NCBI RefSeq assembly: GCF_900102625.1
Contig: NZ_FMZC01000019.1
Location: forward strand, 1-64,000
Source: Paracidovorax valerianellae
Lineage (GTDB): Bacteria; Pseudomonadota; Gammaproteobacteria; Burkholderiales; Burkholderiaceae_C
Direction of reading: 5' to 3'
Length of the DNA: 64,000 nucleotides
Within the stretch, counting starts at the first letter, position 1. Each line of letters starts with the position of its first letter. The notes beneath the pieces were generated by a model. The model saw nothing but the letters and a program-made list of their open reading frames with translations, had not been told where the DNA came from and made no database searches. Below are positions 1 through 7,858 of this stretch, one piece after another. The position numbers and the translations under genes are program-made.

Positions 1-27
1 GTCGGGGCGGGTGAGGGTCAGGGGCAT
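1..27 (-). CDS. possible 5' end of a gene running off the left edge
   Basis: An ATG on the minus strand at 27 opens a frame that stays open to the window edge (MPLTLTRPD). No clear ribosome binding site is seen. It would lie downstream of the sugar-acid dehydratase gene in the same direction, which fits a catabolic cluster. Only nine codons are visible, so the product cannot be named. Confidence 0.3.
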
Positions 28-51
28 GGGAAAAAGGCCATAAAACGAGGG

Positions 52-113
52 TTTGAATGAAATCGGACTCTGGCGCAATCAGCACTAGGGAGGTGCGCTA
101 TCAATTTAGTAGT
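52..113. repeat. Comamonadaceae-type small interspersed repeat, copy 1
   Basis: This intergenic stretch matches 28139-28201 closely: both read gaatgaaatcgg, then a GCGC block, then tagggaggtg, then gctat, then gtagtga. It lies between the dehydratase stop and the next gene. Related blocks occur inside coding sequences at 17028-17084, 20847-20888 and 51691-51746. From memory this belongs to a repeat class common in Acidovorax, Delftia and relatives; its function is unknown to me. Confidence 0.7.
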
Positions 114-135
114 GATTGCGCAGGCGGCGAGAAGA

Positions 136-1686
136 TCAGCTCACGATGCCCAGGTGCCACGGCACGAATTCATGGTCGCCCAGGCCCAGCAGTTCGCTCT
201 TGGTCGCGCCGCCGCTGGCGTGCCGCAGGATCTGCTCGAAGATGCGCTGGCCCATCTCGGGCACGGTCAGTTCGCCGTCCAGGATCACCCCGCAGTTGAT
301 GTCCATGTCTTCCTCCAGCCGCTGGTACATGGCCGTGTTGCTCGCCAGCTTGATCGTCGGCGCCGGCTTGCTGCCGAACATCGAGCCGCGCCCGGTCGTG
401 AAGCAGATCAGCTGCGCGCCGCTGGCGATCTGCCCCGTGGCGGCCACCGGGTCGTAGCCCGGCGAGTCCATGAAGACGAAGCCCCGCTCGTCGATGCGCT
501 CGGCGTATTCGTACACCGCGCGCAGCGGCGTGGTGCCGCCCTTCATCGCCGAGCCGAGCGATTTTTCAAAGATGTTCGCCAGGCCGCCCGCCTGGTTGCC
601 GTGGCCCACCACGCCGTTGAACTGCGCGTTCTGCCCGGCCGCGTAGCGCTCCCACCAGGCGAGGCGGTCCAGCAGTTTCTGCCCCACCTCGGGCGTGATC
701 GCCCGGCGCGTGAGCATGAACTCCACGCCGTGGATCTCCGGCGTCTCCGACAGGATGGCCGTGCCGCCGTGGCGCACCAGCACGTCCATCGCCGCGCCCA
801 GCGCCGGGTTGGCGGTAATGCCCGAAAACCCGTCCGAGCCGCCGCATTCCAGCCCGATCTTCAAATGGCTGGCGCTCACCGTGCTGCGCCGTGCGGCATT
901 GGCCGCGGGCAGCATCGCCTCAATCGCCTCGACCCCGGCGGCGATGGTGGCGCGCGTGCCGCCCACGTCCTGCATCACCAGCGTGCGCATCAGCCGCCCG
1001 CGCTGCAGCCCTTGCGAATCCACCAGCCCATCGACCTGGTTGCGCTCGCAGCCCAGCCCCACGATCAGCACGCCCGCCAGGTTGGGGTGGCGCGCATAGC
1101 CCGCAATCGTGCGGCGCAGCACGTCGAAATGCTCGCTGGGCGACGACATGCCGCAACCGCTGCTCTGCGCAAAAGCCACCACGCCGTCGATGTGCGGGAA
1201 GGCCTTCATCCGCTCCGGCGTGAAGTGCGCGGCGATCTGCTTGATGACCGTGGCCGAGCAGTTCACCGACGACAGGATGCCGATGAAATTGCGCGTGCCC
1301 ACGCTGCCGTCTTCGCGCACGAAGCCTTCGAACGTCGCTTGCTCGGCCTCGGGCACGTAATCGACCGGCTGCACATCCGCGCCGAAGGCCGGGTCGCGGT
1401 AGTAATCGACCAGCTCGATGTTGTGGCTGTGCACGTAGTCGCCCGGCTCCAGGTCGCGCGTGGCCACGCCGATGACCGTGTCGTACTTCTTCACCGCCTC
1501 GCCCTGCGCGATGCGCCGCGCGGCGATCTTGTGGCCCGCCGGCACCTGGGCGCGCGTGCGCACACCCAGCTCGGGAATCGACTGCCCGATCGCCAGCGCC
1601 GACTTGGCGACCAGCACGTTGTCGTTCGGGTGCAGGTGCAGCAGGGGGCTGTCGGCAAGGCTCTGGGGTGGCGCAATGGCGTTCAT
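136..1686 (-). CDS. UxaA/GarD-family sugar-acid dehydratase (altronate/galactarate type)
   Basis: A 516-residue member of the altronate dehydratase/galactarate dehydratase family, cytosolic, which removes water from a sugar acid to give a 2-keto-3-deoxy acid. The first ~90 residues form a SAF domain (LLHLHPNDNVLVA... GHKIAARRI). The rest is the large dehydratase domain with conserved blocks SSVNCSATV, SSGCG, GLGCERNQ, LECGGSDGFSG and FTTGRGS. Length is normal for the family. The gene lies 92 bases downstream of a tricarboxylate-type receptor gene in the same direction, suggesting uptake plus catabolism of a sugar acid. Exact substrate (altronate, galactarate or another) cannot be decided from sequence alone. 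Confidence 0.88.
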   Translation of the reverse strand: MNAIAPPQSLADSPLLHLHPNDNVLVAKSALAIGQSIPELGVRTRAQVPAGHKIAARRIAQGEAVKKYDTVIGVATRDLEPGDYVHSHNIELVDYYRDPAFGADVQPVDYVPEAEQATFEGFVREDGSVGTRNFIGILSSVNCSATVIKQIAAHFTPERMKAFPHIDGVVAFAQSSGCGMSSPSEHFDVLRRTIAGYARHPNLAGVLIVGLGCERNQVDGLVDSQGLQRGRLMRTLVMQDVGGTRATIAAGVEAIEAMLPAANAARRSTVSASHLKIGLECGGSDGFSGITANPALGAAMDVLVRHGGTAILSETPEIHGVEFMLTRRAITPEVGQKLLDRLAWWERYAAGQNAQFNGVVGHGNQAGGLANIFEKSLGSAMKGGTTPLRAVYEYAERIDERGFVFMDSPGYDPVAATGQIASGAQLICFTTGRGSMFGSKPAPTIKLASNTAMYQRLEEDMDINCGVILDGELTVPEMGQRIFEQILRHASGGATKSELLGLGDHEFVPWHLGIVS

Positions 1687-1778
1687 CGGTGGGGCTTTCG
1701 GGTGGGGCGCGCGGTTGTCGTCAGCGCTGCGGGGCTCGGCGCTTGCAGGCGGCTTGGCAGCGTTGCATCAACTTTTCA

Positions 1779-2783
1779 TCAACTCTTCATCAGCTCGCGC
1801 AGCTTGAGCTTGTCGATCAGCACGGTCTCCTTGGCATACACCGTGTTCACGTATTTTTCGTAGTCGGGGCCGTCCAGGTACAGCAGCGGCGCATCGAGCC
1901 GGTCGGCCACGGCCTTGAACTCGGGGCTTGCCACGGCCTGGCGGAAGGCGTCGCGCAGCTTGGCCGCCACCGCCGGGTCCAGCCCCTTGGGCGCGCCGAT
2001 GCCGTTGGGCGCATCGACCACCACGTCGTAGCCCAGCTCGCGCAGCGTGGGCGTGTCCTTGAAGCGCGCGGTGCGCTGCTCGCCCCAGGTGGCCAGCAGG
2101 CGCAGCTTGCCGGCTTCGACATGCGGCGCCCAAGAACTGGAATCGGCCAGCGCATCCACATGCCCGCCCAGCACGCCCTGCAGCGCCTCGGCCCCGCCCT
2201 TGAACGGCACATGGTTGAGGCGAATGCCCGCCACGCCGGCGAACTCTTCCATGCCCACGTGCGTGGCGCCGCCGACCCCCGCATGCGCATACGTCACCAG
2301 GCCCGGGTTGGCCTTGGCGTGTTGCACGAAATCCTGCAGCGTCTTGAAGCGCGAATCGGCCGGCACCGCGATGCCGAAGGTCTGCCCCGAGGTGCGCGCC
2401 AGGTAGGTGAAGTCCTTGCGCGGGTCGGCCTGCAGCGTGCCCAGCTGAGAAAACCGCGCCACCGAAATCGGAATCTGCCCGATCGTGTAGCCGTCCGGCT
2501 TGGCCGAGGCCAGCGCCTTCGAGCCGATCATTCCCGAGGCACCGGCGCGGTTTTCCACCGCCACGGCCTGGCCCAGCACGCGGCCGGCCACCGTGCACAG
2601 CGTGCGCATCGACTGGTCGGCCGTGCCGCCCGCCGGCCAGGGGCAGATGAAGGTGATGGGGCGGTCGGGGTAGCCGTTGGCCCGCGCGGCGGAGGTGAAT
2701 GTGGATGTGGCGGCCAGGGCGGCCGCACTGGCAGCCCCCAGCACGAACTGGCGCCGCTGCATGGGGCGGGAAGATGGGTTCAT
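1779..2783 (-). CDS. Bug-family tripartite tricarboxylate transporter substrate-binding protein
   Basis: A 334-residue periplasmic solute receptor of the TctC/Bug family, which is greatly expanded in Bordetella, Acidovorax and relatives. The N-terminus has a Tat-like signal (RRQFVLGAASAAALAA) ending near ARA-NG. The mature start PDRPITFICPWPAGGTADQ is the hallmark Bug opening. The start at 2783 is preferred because an AGGAGA ribosome site sits just upstream; a longer frame to 2840 exists but lacks one. No membrane subunits (TctA/TctB) are nearby, so it is an orphan receptor, probably for the acid used by the neighbouring dehydratase. Confidence 0.88.
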   Translation of the reverse strand: MNPSSRPMQRRQFVLGAASAAALAATSTFTSAARANGYPDRPITFICPWPAGGTADQSMRTLCTVAGRVLGQAVAVENRAGASGMIGSKALASAKPDGYTIGQIPISVARFSQLGTLQADPRKDFTYLARTSGQTFGIAVPADSRFKTLQDFVQHAKANPGLVTYAHAGVGGATHVGMEEFAGVAGIRLNHVPFKGGAEALQGVLGGHVDALADSSSWAPHVEAGKLRLLATWGEQRTARFKDTPTLRELGYDVVVDAPNGIGAPKGLDPAVAAKLRDAFRQAVASPEFKAVADRLDAPLLYLDGPDYEKYVNTVYAKETVLIDKLKLRELMKS

Positions 2784-2942
2784 CGTTGTCTCCTGTCTGT
2801 TTTTATCGGATCGGCACAGACCGGATTCTTGGGCAGACAATCATTGCTTTCCAATGAATTCGCGGACTGGCTTCATAGCCTCTAGGTTATGAAGCCAAAA
2901 GCCGCTTTCACCTCCCCGCATCACGAACGAGACGAAGCCTTC

Positions 2943-3398
2943 ATGACCGATCCGACCCACGCCCTGCAGCAGGTGCTGCACCACGACATTCCGCTCACCC
3001 GCGACATGGGCCTGACCGTGCTGCGCTGGCAGGGCCACGCGCTGCGCCTGCACCTGCCCCTGGAGCCCAACGTGAACCACAAGAGCACGATGTTCGGCGG
3101 CAGCCTGTATTGCGGCGCCGTGCTGGCCGGCTGGGGCTGGCTGCATCTTCGGCTGCGGGAAGAGGGCATCGGCGGCGGGCACATCGTCATCCAGGAAAGC
3201 CACATCCGCTACCCGCTGCCCGTGCGCGGCGCGGCGGTGGCGATCTGCGAAGCGCCCGACCCGGCGTTGTGGCGCACCTTCCTCACCACCTACCAGCGCC
3301 GCGGCCGCGCGCGGCTGGCGCTGCACACGCGCGTCCGCGCGGAGGACAGCGAAGACGACGCGGTGCAGTTCACGGGGCAGTTCGTGTTGCACCGCTGA
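2943..3398 (+). CDS. YiiD C-terminal-type hotdog thioesterase
   Basis: A 151-residue protein resembling the putative thioesterase domain found at the C-terminus of YiiD. It shows the hotdog-fold pattern VNHKSTMFGGSLYCGAVLAGWGWL, in which the N-H-x-S-T-x-F-G-G segment corresponds to the active-site region. The ATG at 2943 is chosen because the hotdog domain begins soon after; an upstream ATG at 2889 is possible. It diverges from the Bug receptor gene and precedes a LysR gene in the same direction. The substrate is unknown, presumably an acyl-CoA or acyl-ACP. Confidence 0.72.
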   Translation: MTDPTHALQQVLHHDIPLTRDMGLTVLRWQGHALRLHLPLEPNVNHKSTMFGGSLYCGAVLAGWGWLHLRLREEGIGGGHIVIQESHIRYPLPVRGAAVAICEAPDPALWRTFLTTYQRRGRARLALHTRVRAEDSEDDAVQFTGQFVLHR

Positions 3399-3458
3399 TC
3401 GAGCCACTGCTTCCAATTCACACACACGCACTCCAAACCCACGCCAAGCCCACATCCC

Positions 3459-4391
3459 ATGAGCCAGATCGACCGCGTTTTACGCTCCAACCTCAAGCTG
3501 CGGCACCTGCAGATGCTCGTCGCGCTGGACCAGTTTCGCCACGTCGGCCGCGCGGCGGATTTTTTGTCCGTCACGCAGCCCGCCGTCTCCAAGACCCTGG
3601 CCGAGATCGAGCGCATGTTCGGCCTGCCGCTGTTCGATCGCTCCACCCGCGGCACCGAGCCCACGGCAGCGGGTGCCAGCGTGGTGCGCTTCGCGCGCTC
3701 GGTGCTGGCCGGCTACGACCGCACGCGCGACGAAATCGCCGCCGAAGCCAGCGGCGCGCGCGGCCGCACCAGCGTCGGCGCCATGGTCGCCGCCACGCCC
3801 GTGCTGCTCGCGCAGGCAGTCGAGAAGCTGAAGGCCCGGTCGAGCCACACCACCGTGCTGATCGAAGAGGGCGACTTGACGCGCCTGTTGCCGAAGCTGC
3901 GCCTGGGCGAGCTGGACCTGTTCGTCGGCCGCCTGGAGCCGGGCTACGCCTCGCCCGACCTGGAAACCGAAGCCCTCTACGACGACCCCATGGTCGCCGT
4001 CGTGCGCCCGGGCCACCCGCTGGCGACCAAGCGCAAACCCCGCTGGGCCGACATCGCCACCCAGCCCTGCGTGCTGCCGCCCCCATGGGCCTCGCTGCGC
4101 GTGAAGCTGGAGCAGCAATTCTTCGCGCACGACCTGCACCCGCCAGCCGACATCGTGGAGTCGGCATCGTTCCTGTCGCAGATCACCTTCCTGCACCAGC
4201 GCGGCGCCGTGGCGTTCATGGCGCGCACGGTGGCCCGGCATTTTGCGGAGCAGGGGATGCTGGCGGTAGTGAAGGTACCGGTGGAGATCGAATTGCCGCC
4301 GGTGGGGTTGATCCGGATGCGGGGGGTGGAGGGGACGCCGGTGACGCAGGCGTTGGTGGGGTGTTTGAGGGACGTGGGGATAAATGCCTAG
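3459..4391 (+). CDS. LysR-family regulator (GbpR/PcaQ-like)
   Basis: A 310-residue LysR-type regulator. The winged helix-turn-helix spans about residues 10-70 (LKLRHLQMLVALDQFRHVGRAADFL, then SVTQPAVSKTLAEIE), followed by the linker helix and a periplasmic-binding-protein-like effector domain to the end. The opening resembles the subgroup containing galactose-binding-protein and protocatechuate regulators. It probably controls the divergent sugar-acid cluster at 136-2783, but no binding site was identified. The last 100 bases lead directly into the AT-rich accessory patch. Confidence 0.88.
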   Translation: MSQIDRVLRSNLKLRHLQMLVALDQFRHVGRAADFLSVTQPAVSKTLAEIERMFGLPLFDRSTRGTEPTAAGASVVRFARSVLAGYDRTRDEIAAEASGARGRTSVGAMVAATPVLLAQAVEKLKARSSHTTVLIEEGDLTRLLPKLRLGELDLFVGRLEPGYASPDLETEALYDDPMVAVVRPGHPLATKRKPRWADIATQPCVLPPPWASLRVKLEQQFFAHDLHPPADIVESASFLSQITFLHQRGAVAFMARTVARHFAEQGMLAVVKVPVEIELPPVGLIRMRGVEGTPVTQALVGCLRDVGINA

Positions 4392-4587
4392 ACTGCCGAG
4401 GCAATTTATACAAGCTGAAAATTTGGCGTGACGATTGCCACTTCATTCTGCCGTTTACAGCTTGTTGATAGTAGCCGAAGGCATATCAGGATATAAGTAA
4501 CATCATTGTTGCAAATTGTGGAAATTTAAGATAAGGTGCAAATCTCCTGTGTATTCAATATTATTTTATTATTAAATCGGCAAAATC

Positions 4588-6003
4588 ATGCAATCTCCAT
4601 ATATCACAAGAATCCAAGTTGACGGGATGCATGGCCAGTTTAATGTTGATATTCAATTGAAGTCGGGACTTAATGTCTTATACGGGCAAAATGGCCGTGG
4701 AAAAACAACTCTTTTGCATTTAATTGCTAACACTCTTGAGTTGGATTTTGATCGCTTTAAGTATCTTCGCTTTGAACTCATTGATATCAGTGTGTCAAAT
4801 GGATCGGTGATAAAAATCAGACCTGAAAAAGACGAGTCTGGTATTTTGGTGTCATTGGATGGAAACGAGTTGCAGTGGCGCGAAGATGGTAGTGAAAATA
4901 GTAATCTGCATAGACGTATTTTAAGATCTGTTTTGGGAAATAGGCCAAATTATCTTCCTGCTTTTCGTTCTATTTTGGAGCGTGTAAGAAATGACAGTTT
5001 TTTGGGCGCCTTAACACCGTCCCAGCAACAAGAGTTTGACAAAATACGCATTGCTGAAGCTCGAGTAATGAGGGAGGATGGAGTATTGCCGGTCCGATAT
5101 CCATCCCGGACTGAAGGGCCATCTCTGACTGCTCAAAAAACTTTACAGTGTCGGCAATGGTTTGGGGGGTTTTCGCCAATTATTCGGTACCCTTCTATTG
5201 GCGAGGTAACTGACAAGTTGGAAACGGAGTTTCGAGATGCCGAACTTGAAACAGCTGCTTTTGAACGTAGGATGTTTTCGGATTTTTTCTTGGGCACGAT
5301 GAGAGCCCTTTTATCTGGTCAAGATTTGCCATCTGAGCAAGAAGTAGAAACGCTGTTGCAGCGAATAAGAACGGCTGTTGTAGAAGAAGAATCGAATCCA
5401 GAGCCTTATGAGCCTCATGGTCCGCAGATTATTCATCAACTTGCCCAAGCCGTTGATTCAGTCGCTGCGGAGGCCGCAAGAGCGGGCGCTGCGGAAAGGC
5501 GCGTTCTGAGACTCTATGCCGATATGCTTGAGCAGCGTGGGCGAGAACGGAGAAGTTCGTTCGAAAAAATAAAGAAATTTGAAACGGCAGTCAACAAATT
5601 TTTAGATAACAAAACTCTCCATATTGCAGAAGGGAGAAGATATGCGCCACGTTCACGTTCTACATATGTTGAGTCTGAAAATTATCAACAATATCCACTG
5701 ACATCGTTGTCATCGGGGGAAAGGCAAGTTCTCACAATGCTATTCTCTGCGAGCAGACTCAGCGCAATGTCCGGATCATTTCTCATAGACGAGCCAGAAT
5801 TATCTTTGCATATTGATTGGCAGCGGATCGTTTTGGCGGAATTGATGGCTCAAGCGGGCGGGCGTCAGATTATTGCTTGCACTCATTCTCCAGAAGTTGG
5901 GGCAGACCATATCGATGCTGTGCAGGTTTTTAATCCTATACCCTACCGTCGAAATAATAATCAAGAGGTCGTTTCCGATTCTTTGTTGGACGACTCGCTA
6001 TGA
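4588..6003 (+). CDS. AAA/ABC-type ATPase of a PARIS-like two-gene defence system (AriA-like)
   Basis: A 471-residue cytosolic ATPase of the AAA_15/OLD-like group. Visible motifs: Walker A GQNGRGKTT (residues 33-41), ABC signature LSSGE (374-378), Walker B FLIDEPE (398-404) and H-loop CTHSPE with His433. The middle 150-350 region is helical. Length and layout match AriA of the PARIS system. The ATG of the DUF4435 gene overlaps its TGA (ATGA at 6000-6003), so the two are translationally coupled. Base composition is strikingly AT-rich against high-GC neighbours on both sides, a sign of recent transfer. Known for PARIS: AriA assembles with AriB and senses a phage anti-restriction protein. Alternatives are other ATPase + DUF4435 systems not yet split from PARIS. 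Confidence 0.82.
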   Translation: MQSPYITRIQVDGMHGQFNVDIQLKSGLNVLYGQNGRGKTTLLHLIANTLELDFDRFKYLRFELIDISVSNGSVIKIRPEKDESGILVSLDGNELQWREDGSENSNLHRRILRSVLGNRPNYLPAFRSILERVRNDSFLGALTPSQQQEFDKIRIAEARVMREDGVLPVRYPSRTEGPSLTAQKTLQCRQWFGGFSPIIRYPSIGEVTDKLETEFRDAELETAAFERRMFSDFFLGTMRALLSGQDLPSEQEVETLLQRIRTAVVEEESNPEPYEPHGPQIIHQLAQAVDSVAAEAARAGAAERRVLRLYADMLEQRGRERRSSFEKIKKFETAVNKFLDNKTLHIAEGRRYAPRSRSTYVESENYQQYPLTSLSSGERQVLTMLFSASRLSAMSGSFLIDEPELSLHIDWQRIVLAELMAQAGGRQIIACTHSPEVGADHIDAVQVFNPIPYRRNNNQEVVSDSLLDDSL

Positions 6004-6914
6004 GTACTTACGATCTAAAATCGTACGAACTTGTTTTGATGCTCCGGAAGAGGAAAACGATAGTCGTAGAGGGAAGTGTTGATAAGCGCGTAATATCGCG
6101 CATTCTTTTGGAAAAAGAAGTTATCTCTGGAAAGGAACGCCAATGTGTTATCGATGAGGTGTCGCTAATTTCTCGTGAGCGAAGCTTTTCTGGCTTGGGC
6201 AATAGAACTCGTGTAATAAACACCGGGGTGCATTTTTCAAATTTAACCTCAAATCTCAAGTGTCTTGTTGATAGGGAATGGGATGGTGTAAATCTTGTGA
6301 CATTGCAAAATCCACACCCACCAATTGCTACGCCTAGTTGGGGACATATGACACATGGGCATTCTATTGAAAACTACTGGTTTACTGCATCGGCGGCTTG
6401 TAGTTTTCTAAAGATGCATTATGGCTCTAACCTTCAGGCGCAGTTTTTTGTCGAGCTCCTTCAGCGCTTCGAATCCATGCTCAGAATCTCTGTTGCTTTC
6501 TCACTTGCGGCAAAAAGACTTAATTTAATTACTACTTGCCAGAAAGGTCTTTTGAAGGCGTCACATGTAATATGGTTGGGAAATGCTTACCAACCTACGT
6601 CTGACTTAGCTCTTGCAGGCAAAAATAGAGGAATTGCATTCGATTTGCAGGTTGAGACGCAAGCTGAGCTGAGTCGTGCAGATTTAATGGCATTAAATGC
6701 CTCCGACATGCAGTGGATCTGTCATGGACATTTGGGTGAGCAAATGCTTAGGGCTTGTGCTGCAAATCTCGCTACGGAATTTTCGAATGAGGAAATTGCA
6801 GTCGATATTGAGCGCGGCTTCCAAGAGATTAAGCTCGCGCATGATGCTAATTGGCTGGCTACAAATGCTTTGAGCTCAAGTCCGTTAAATTGCCTTACTG
6901 ATTGGGCTTTATAG
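6000..6914 (+). CDS. DUF4435 Toprim-like effector of a PARIS-like system (AriB-like)
   Basis: A 304-residue DUF4435 protein. It shows the Toprim-like pattern VVEGSVDKRVI (Glu24, Asp28), LVDREWDG (Asp91, Glu93) and the DUF4435 block HGHSIENYWF (His121-Tyr126). In PARIS, AriB is a Toprim nuclease held inactive by AriA and released when a phage anti-restriction protein is sensed; it then attacks tRNA and stops growth. The gene overlaps the ATPase stop by four bases and shares its AT-rich composition. It ends only five bases from the convergent small gene at 6920. The family call is firm; the mechanism is inferred from the pair. Confidence 0.8.
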   Translation: MSTYDLKSYELVLMLRKRKTIVVEGSVDKRVISRILLEKEVISGKERQCVIDEVSLISRERSFSGLGNRTRVINTGVHFSNLTSNLKCLVDREWDGVNLVTLQNPHPPIATPSWGHMTHGHSIENYWFTASAACSFLKMHYGSNLQAQFFVELLQRFESMLRISVAFSLAAKRLNLITTCQKGLLKASHVIWLGNAYQPTSDLALAGKNRGIAFDLQVETQAELSRADLMALNASDMQWICHGHLGEQMLRACAANLATEFSNEEIAVDIERGFQEIKLAHDANWLATNALSSSPLNCLTDWAL

Positions 6915-6919
6915 CTCAA

Positions 6920-7096
6920 TTAATAGCTATCTCGATTTCTATCCAGCAAGTGGCTGAAGCTATTGGATAAGAGGTATGGCACGAATGAGCCGGCGAACCA
7001 CCACCAGTTCGACTGCCAGTAGGCGATTCCCCAGCATATCCAGGCGAACAGGACGGTTGCTCTGCGCACTACACGCGACGGGGGAACGGGTTTCAT
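6920..7096 (-). CDS. 58-residue membrane protein overlapping the toxin gene
   Basis: This short frame starts with an ATG that overlaps the toxin stop (ATGA at 7093-7096) and ends at TAA 6920. The protein begins MKPVPPSRVVRRA, has a hydrophobic aromatic-rich segment (VLFAWICWGIAYW, then WWWFAGSFVPYLL), and ends in a charged tail. One or two inner-membrane passes are likely. The four-base overlap argues that it is a real, coupled gene. By position it is a candidate immunity or accessory protein for the ADP-ribosyltransferase-like toxin, but a membrane immunity protein would be unusual for a cytosolic enzyme. I recognise no family. Confidence 0.6.
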   Translation of the reverse strand: MKPVPPSRVVRRATVLFAWICWGIAYWQSNWWWFAGSFVPYLLSNSFSHLLDRNRDSY

Positions 7097-7647
7097 CTTG
7101 CGACCTTAACGCCTTGGAGGCCCCACCTCACATAGACAAGGTAGGGCACGATTCGCACGGTGCCTGCTGGAGTGGAAATGTGAATGGGGATGCGCGAAAC
7201 CTTCTCGATGAATCCATTGAGGGGCCTGCCTATGCGGGCCATATACACCCCCGCTCCGAAGATGCCATCCAATCCGAAAGGGCTGGCGTTGATGACCCCA
7301 GTGCGAGCTATGCCGGCGGCGCCGGCCCTGGTGGTGAAATGGATCAGATTTTTCGGCAGCGCTGCGAAGCCATACCCCGCGGTCCCAAGCGTCAGGGCTG
7401 TGGTGGGTGCAATGTCTGGGGTCCACAGAACGGCCAAGGCGCCGGGCACATGCGCCAGGGGGCCAAGCGGGCTCTTCGAGTTCACTGCGATATCTGCCCA
7501 GTACTGAGCGGCACTGTCTCCGGCCAGCGTTGATGCTCGATAGAGTTGCTGGAGCTTGAGGACCACCCTGTTCATCGCGCCCGGATCGGAAACCTCGATA
7601 GGTTTACGGCACCCGTCGGGCAAGCACACCAATTTTTGTTCGGTCAT
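7093..7647 (-). CDS. HYD1-type ADP-ribosyltransferase-like toxin
   Basis: A 184-residue protein whose C-terminal half carries the pattern LIHFTTRAGAAGIARTG, VINAS, GIFGAGVYMARIG. This H-[FY]-T / G-I-x-x-x-G-x-I / G-x-G-V-Y arrangement matches the HYD1-signature ADP-ribosyltransferase fold used as C-terminal toxin domains in polymorphic and secreted toxins. The N-terminal ~95 residues are unrecognised, and no signal peptide is seen. The start at 7647 has an AAGG a few bases upstream. Its composition is closer to the host than the adjacent AT-rich pair. It could be an orphan toxin tip, a small effector, or half of a toxin-antitoxin pair with the overlapping 58-residue gene. Confidence 0.55.
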   Translation of the reverse strand: MTEQKLVCLPDGCRKPIEVSDPGAMNRVVLKLQQLYRASTLAGDSAAQYWADIAVNSKSPLGPLAHVPGALAVLWTPDIAPTTALTLGTAGYGFAALPKNLIHFTTRAGAAGIARTGVINASPFGLDGIFGAGVYMARIGRPLNGFIEKVSRIPIHISTPAGTVRIVPYLVYVRWGLQGVKVAR

Positions 7648-7858
7648 AGAGCCTTATCAGTTTCACAGGCAGCGAACCATGGGCTGGTGTGGGCTCGCGT
7701 ACCTCCCTTTAAATGCCGCCGGATTGGGCTTTTTTAGGCTTTCGTGAAACTGACAATGACTCGCCGAAATTGTGTGCAATGGTGGCTGCGTTGGCTCGGG
7801 TTTGAAGGTCGCCGCGCAAGCGCCCGCCGGAGTGACCAGAGCGCCGGCCCTGCGTTGA

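Noticed and set aside
112..1863. 583-codon frame antisense to the sugar-acid dehydratase
   Set aside because: High-GC antisense artefact; the minus-strand protein has full family conservation.
7654..7754. Ten-base inverted repeat (tcagtttcac / gtgaaactga) flanking the toxin upstream region
   Set aside because: Too short, with no transposase or target duplication nearby; not enough to call a mobile element end.
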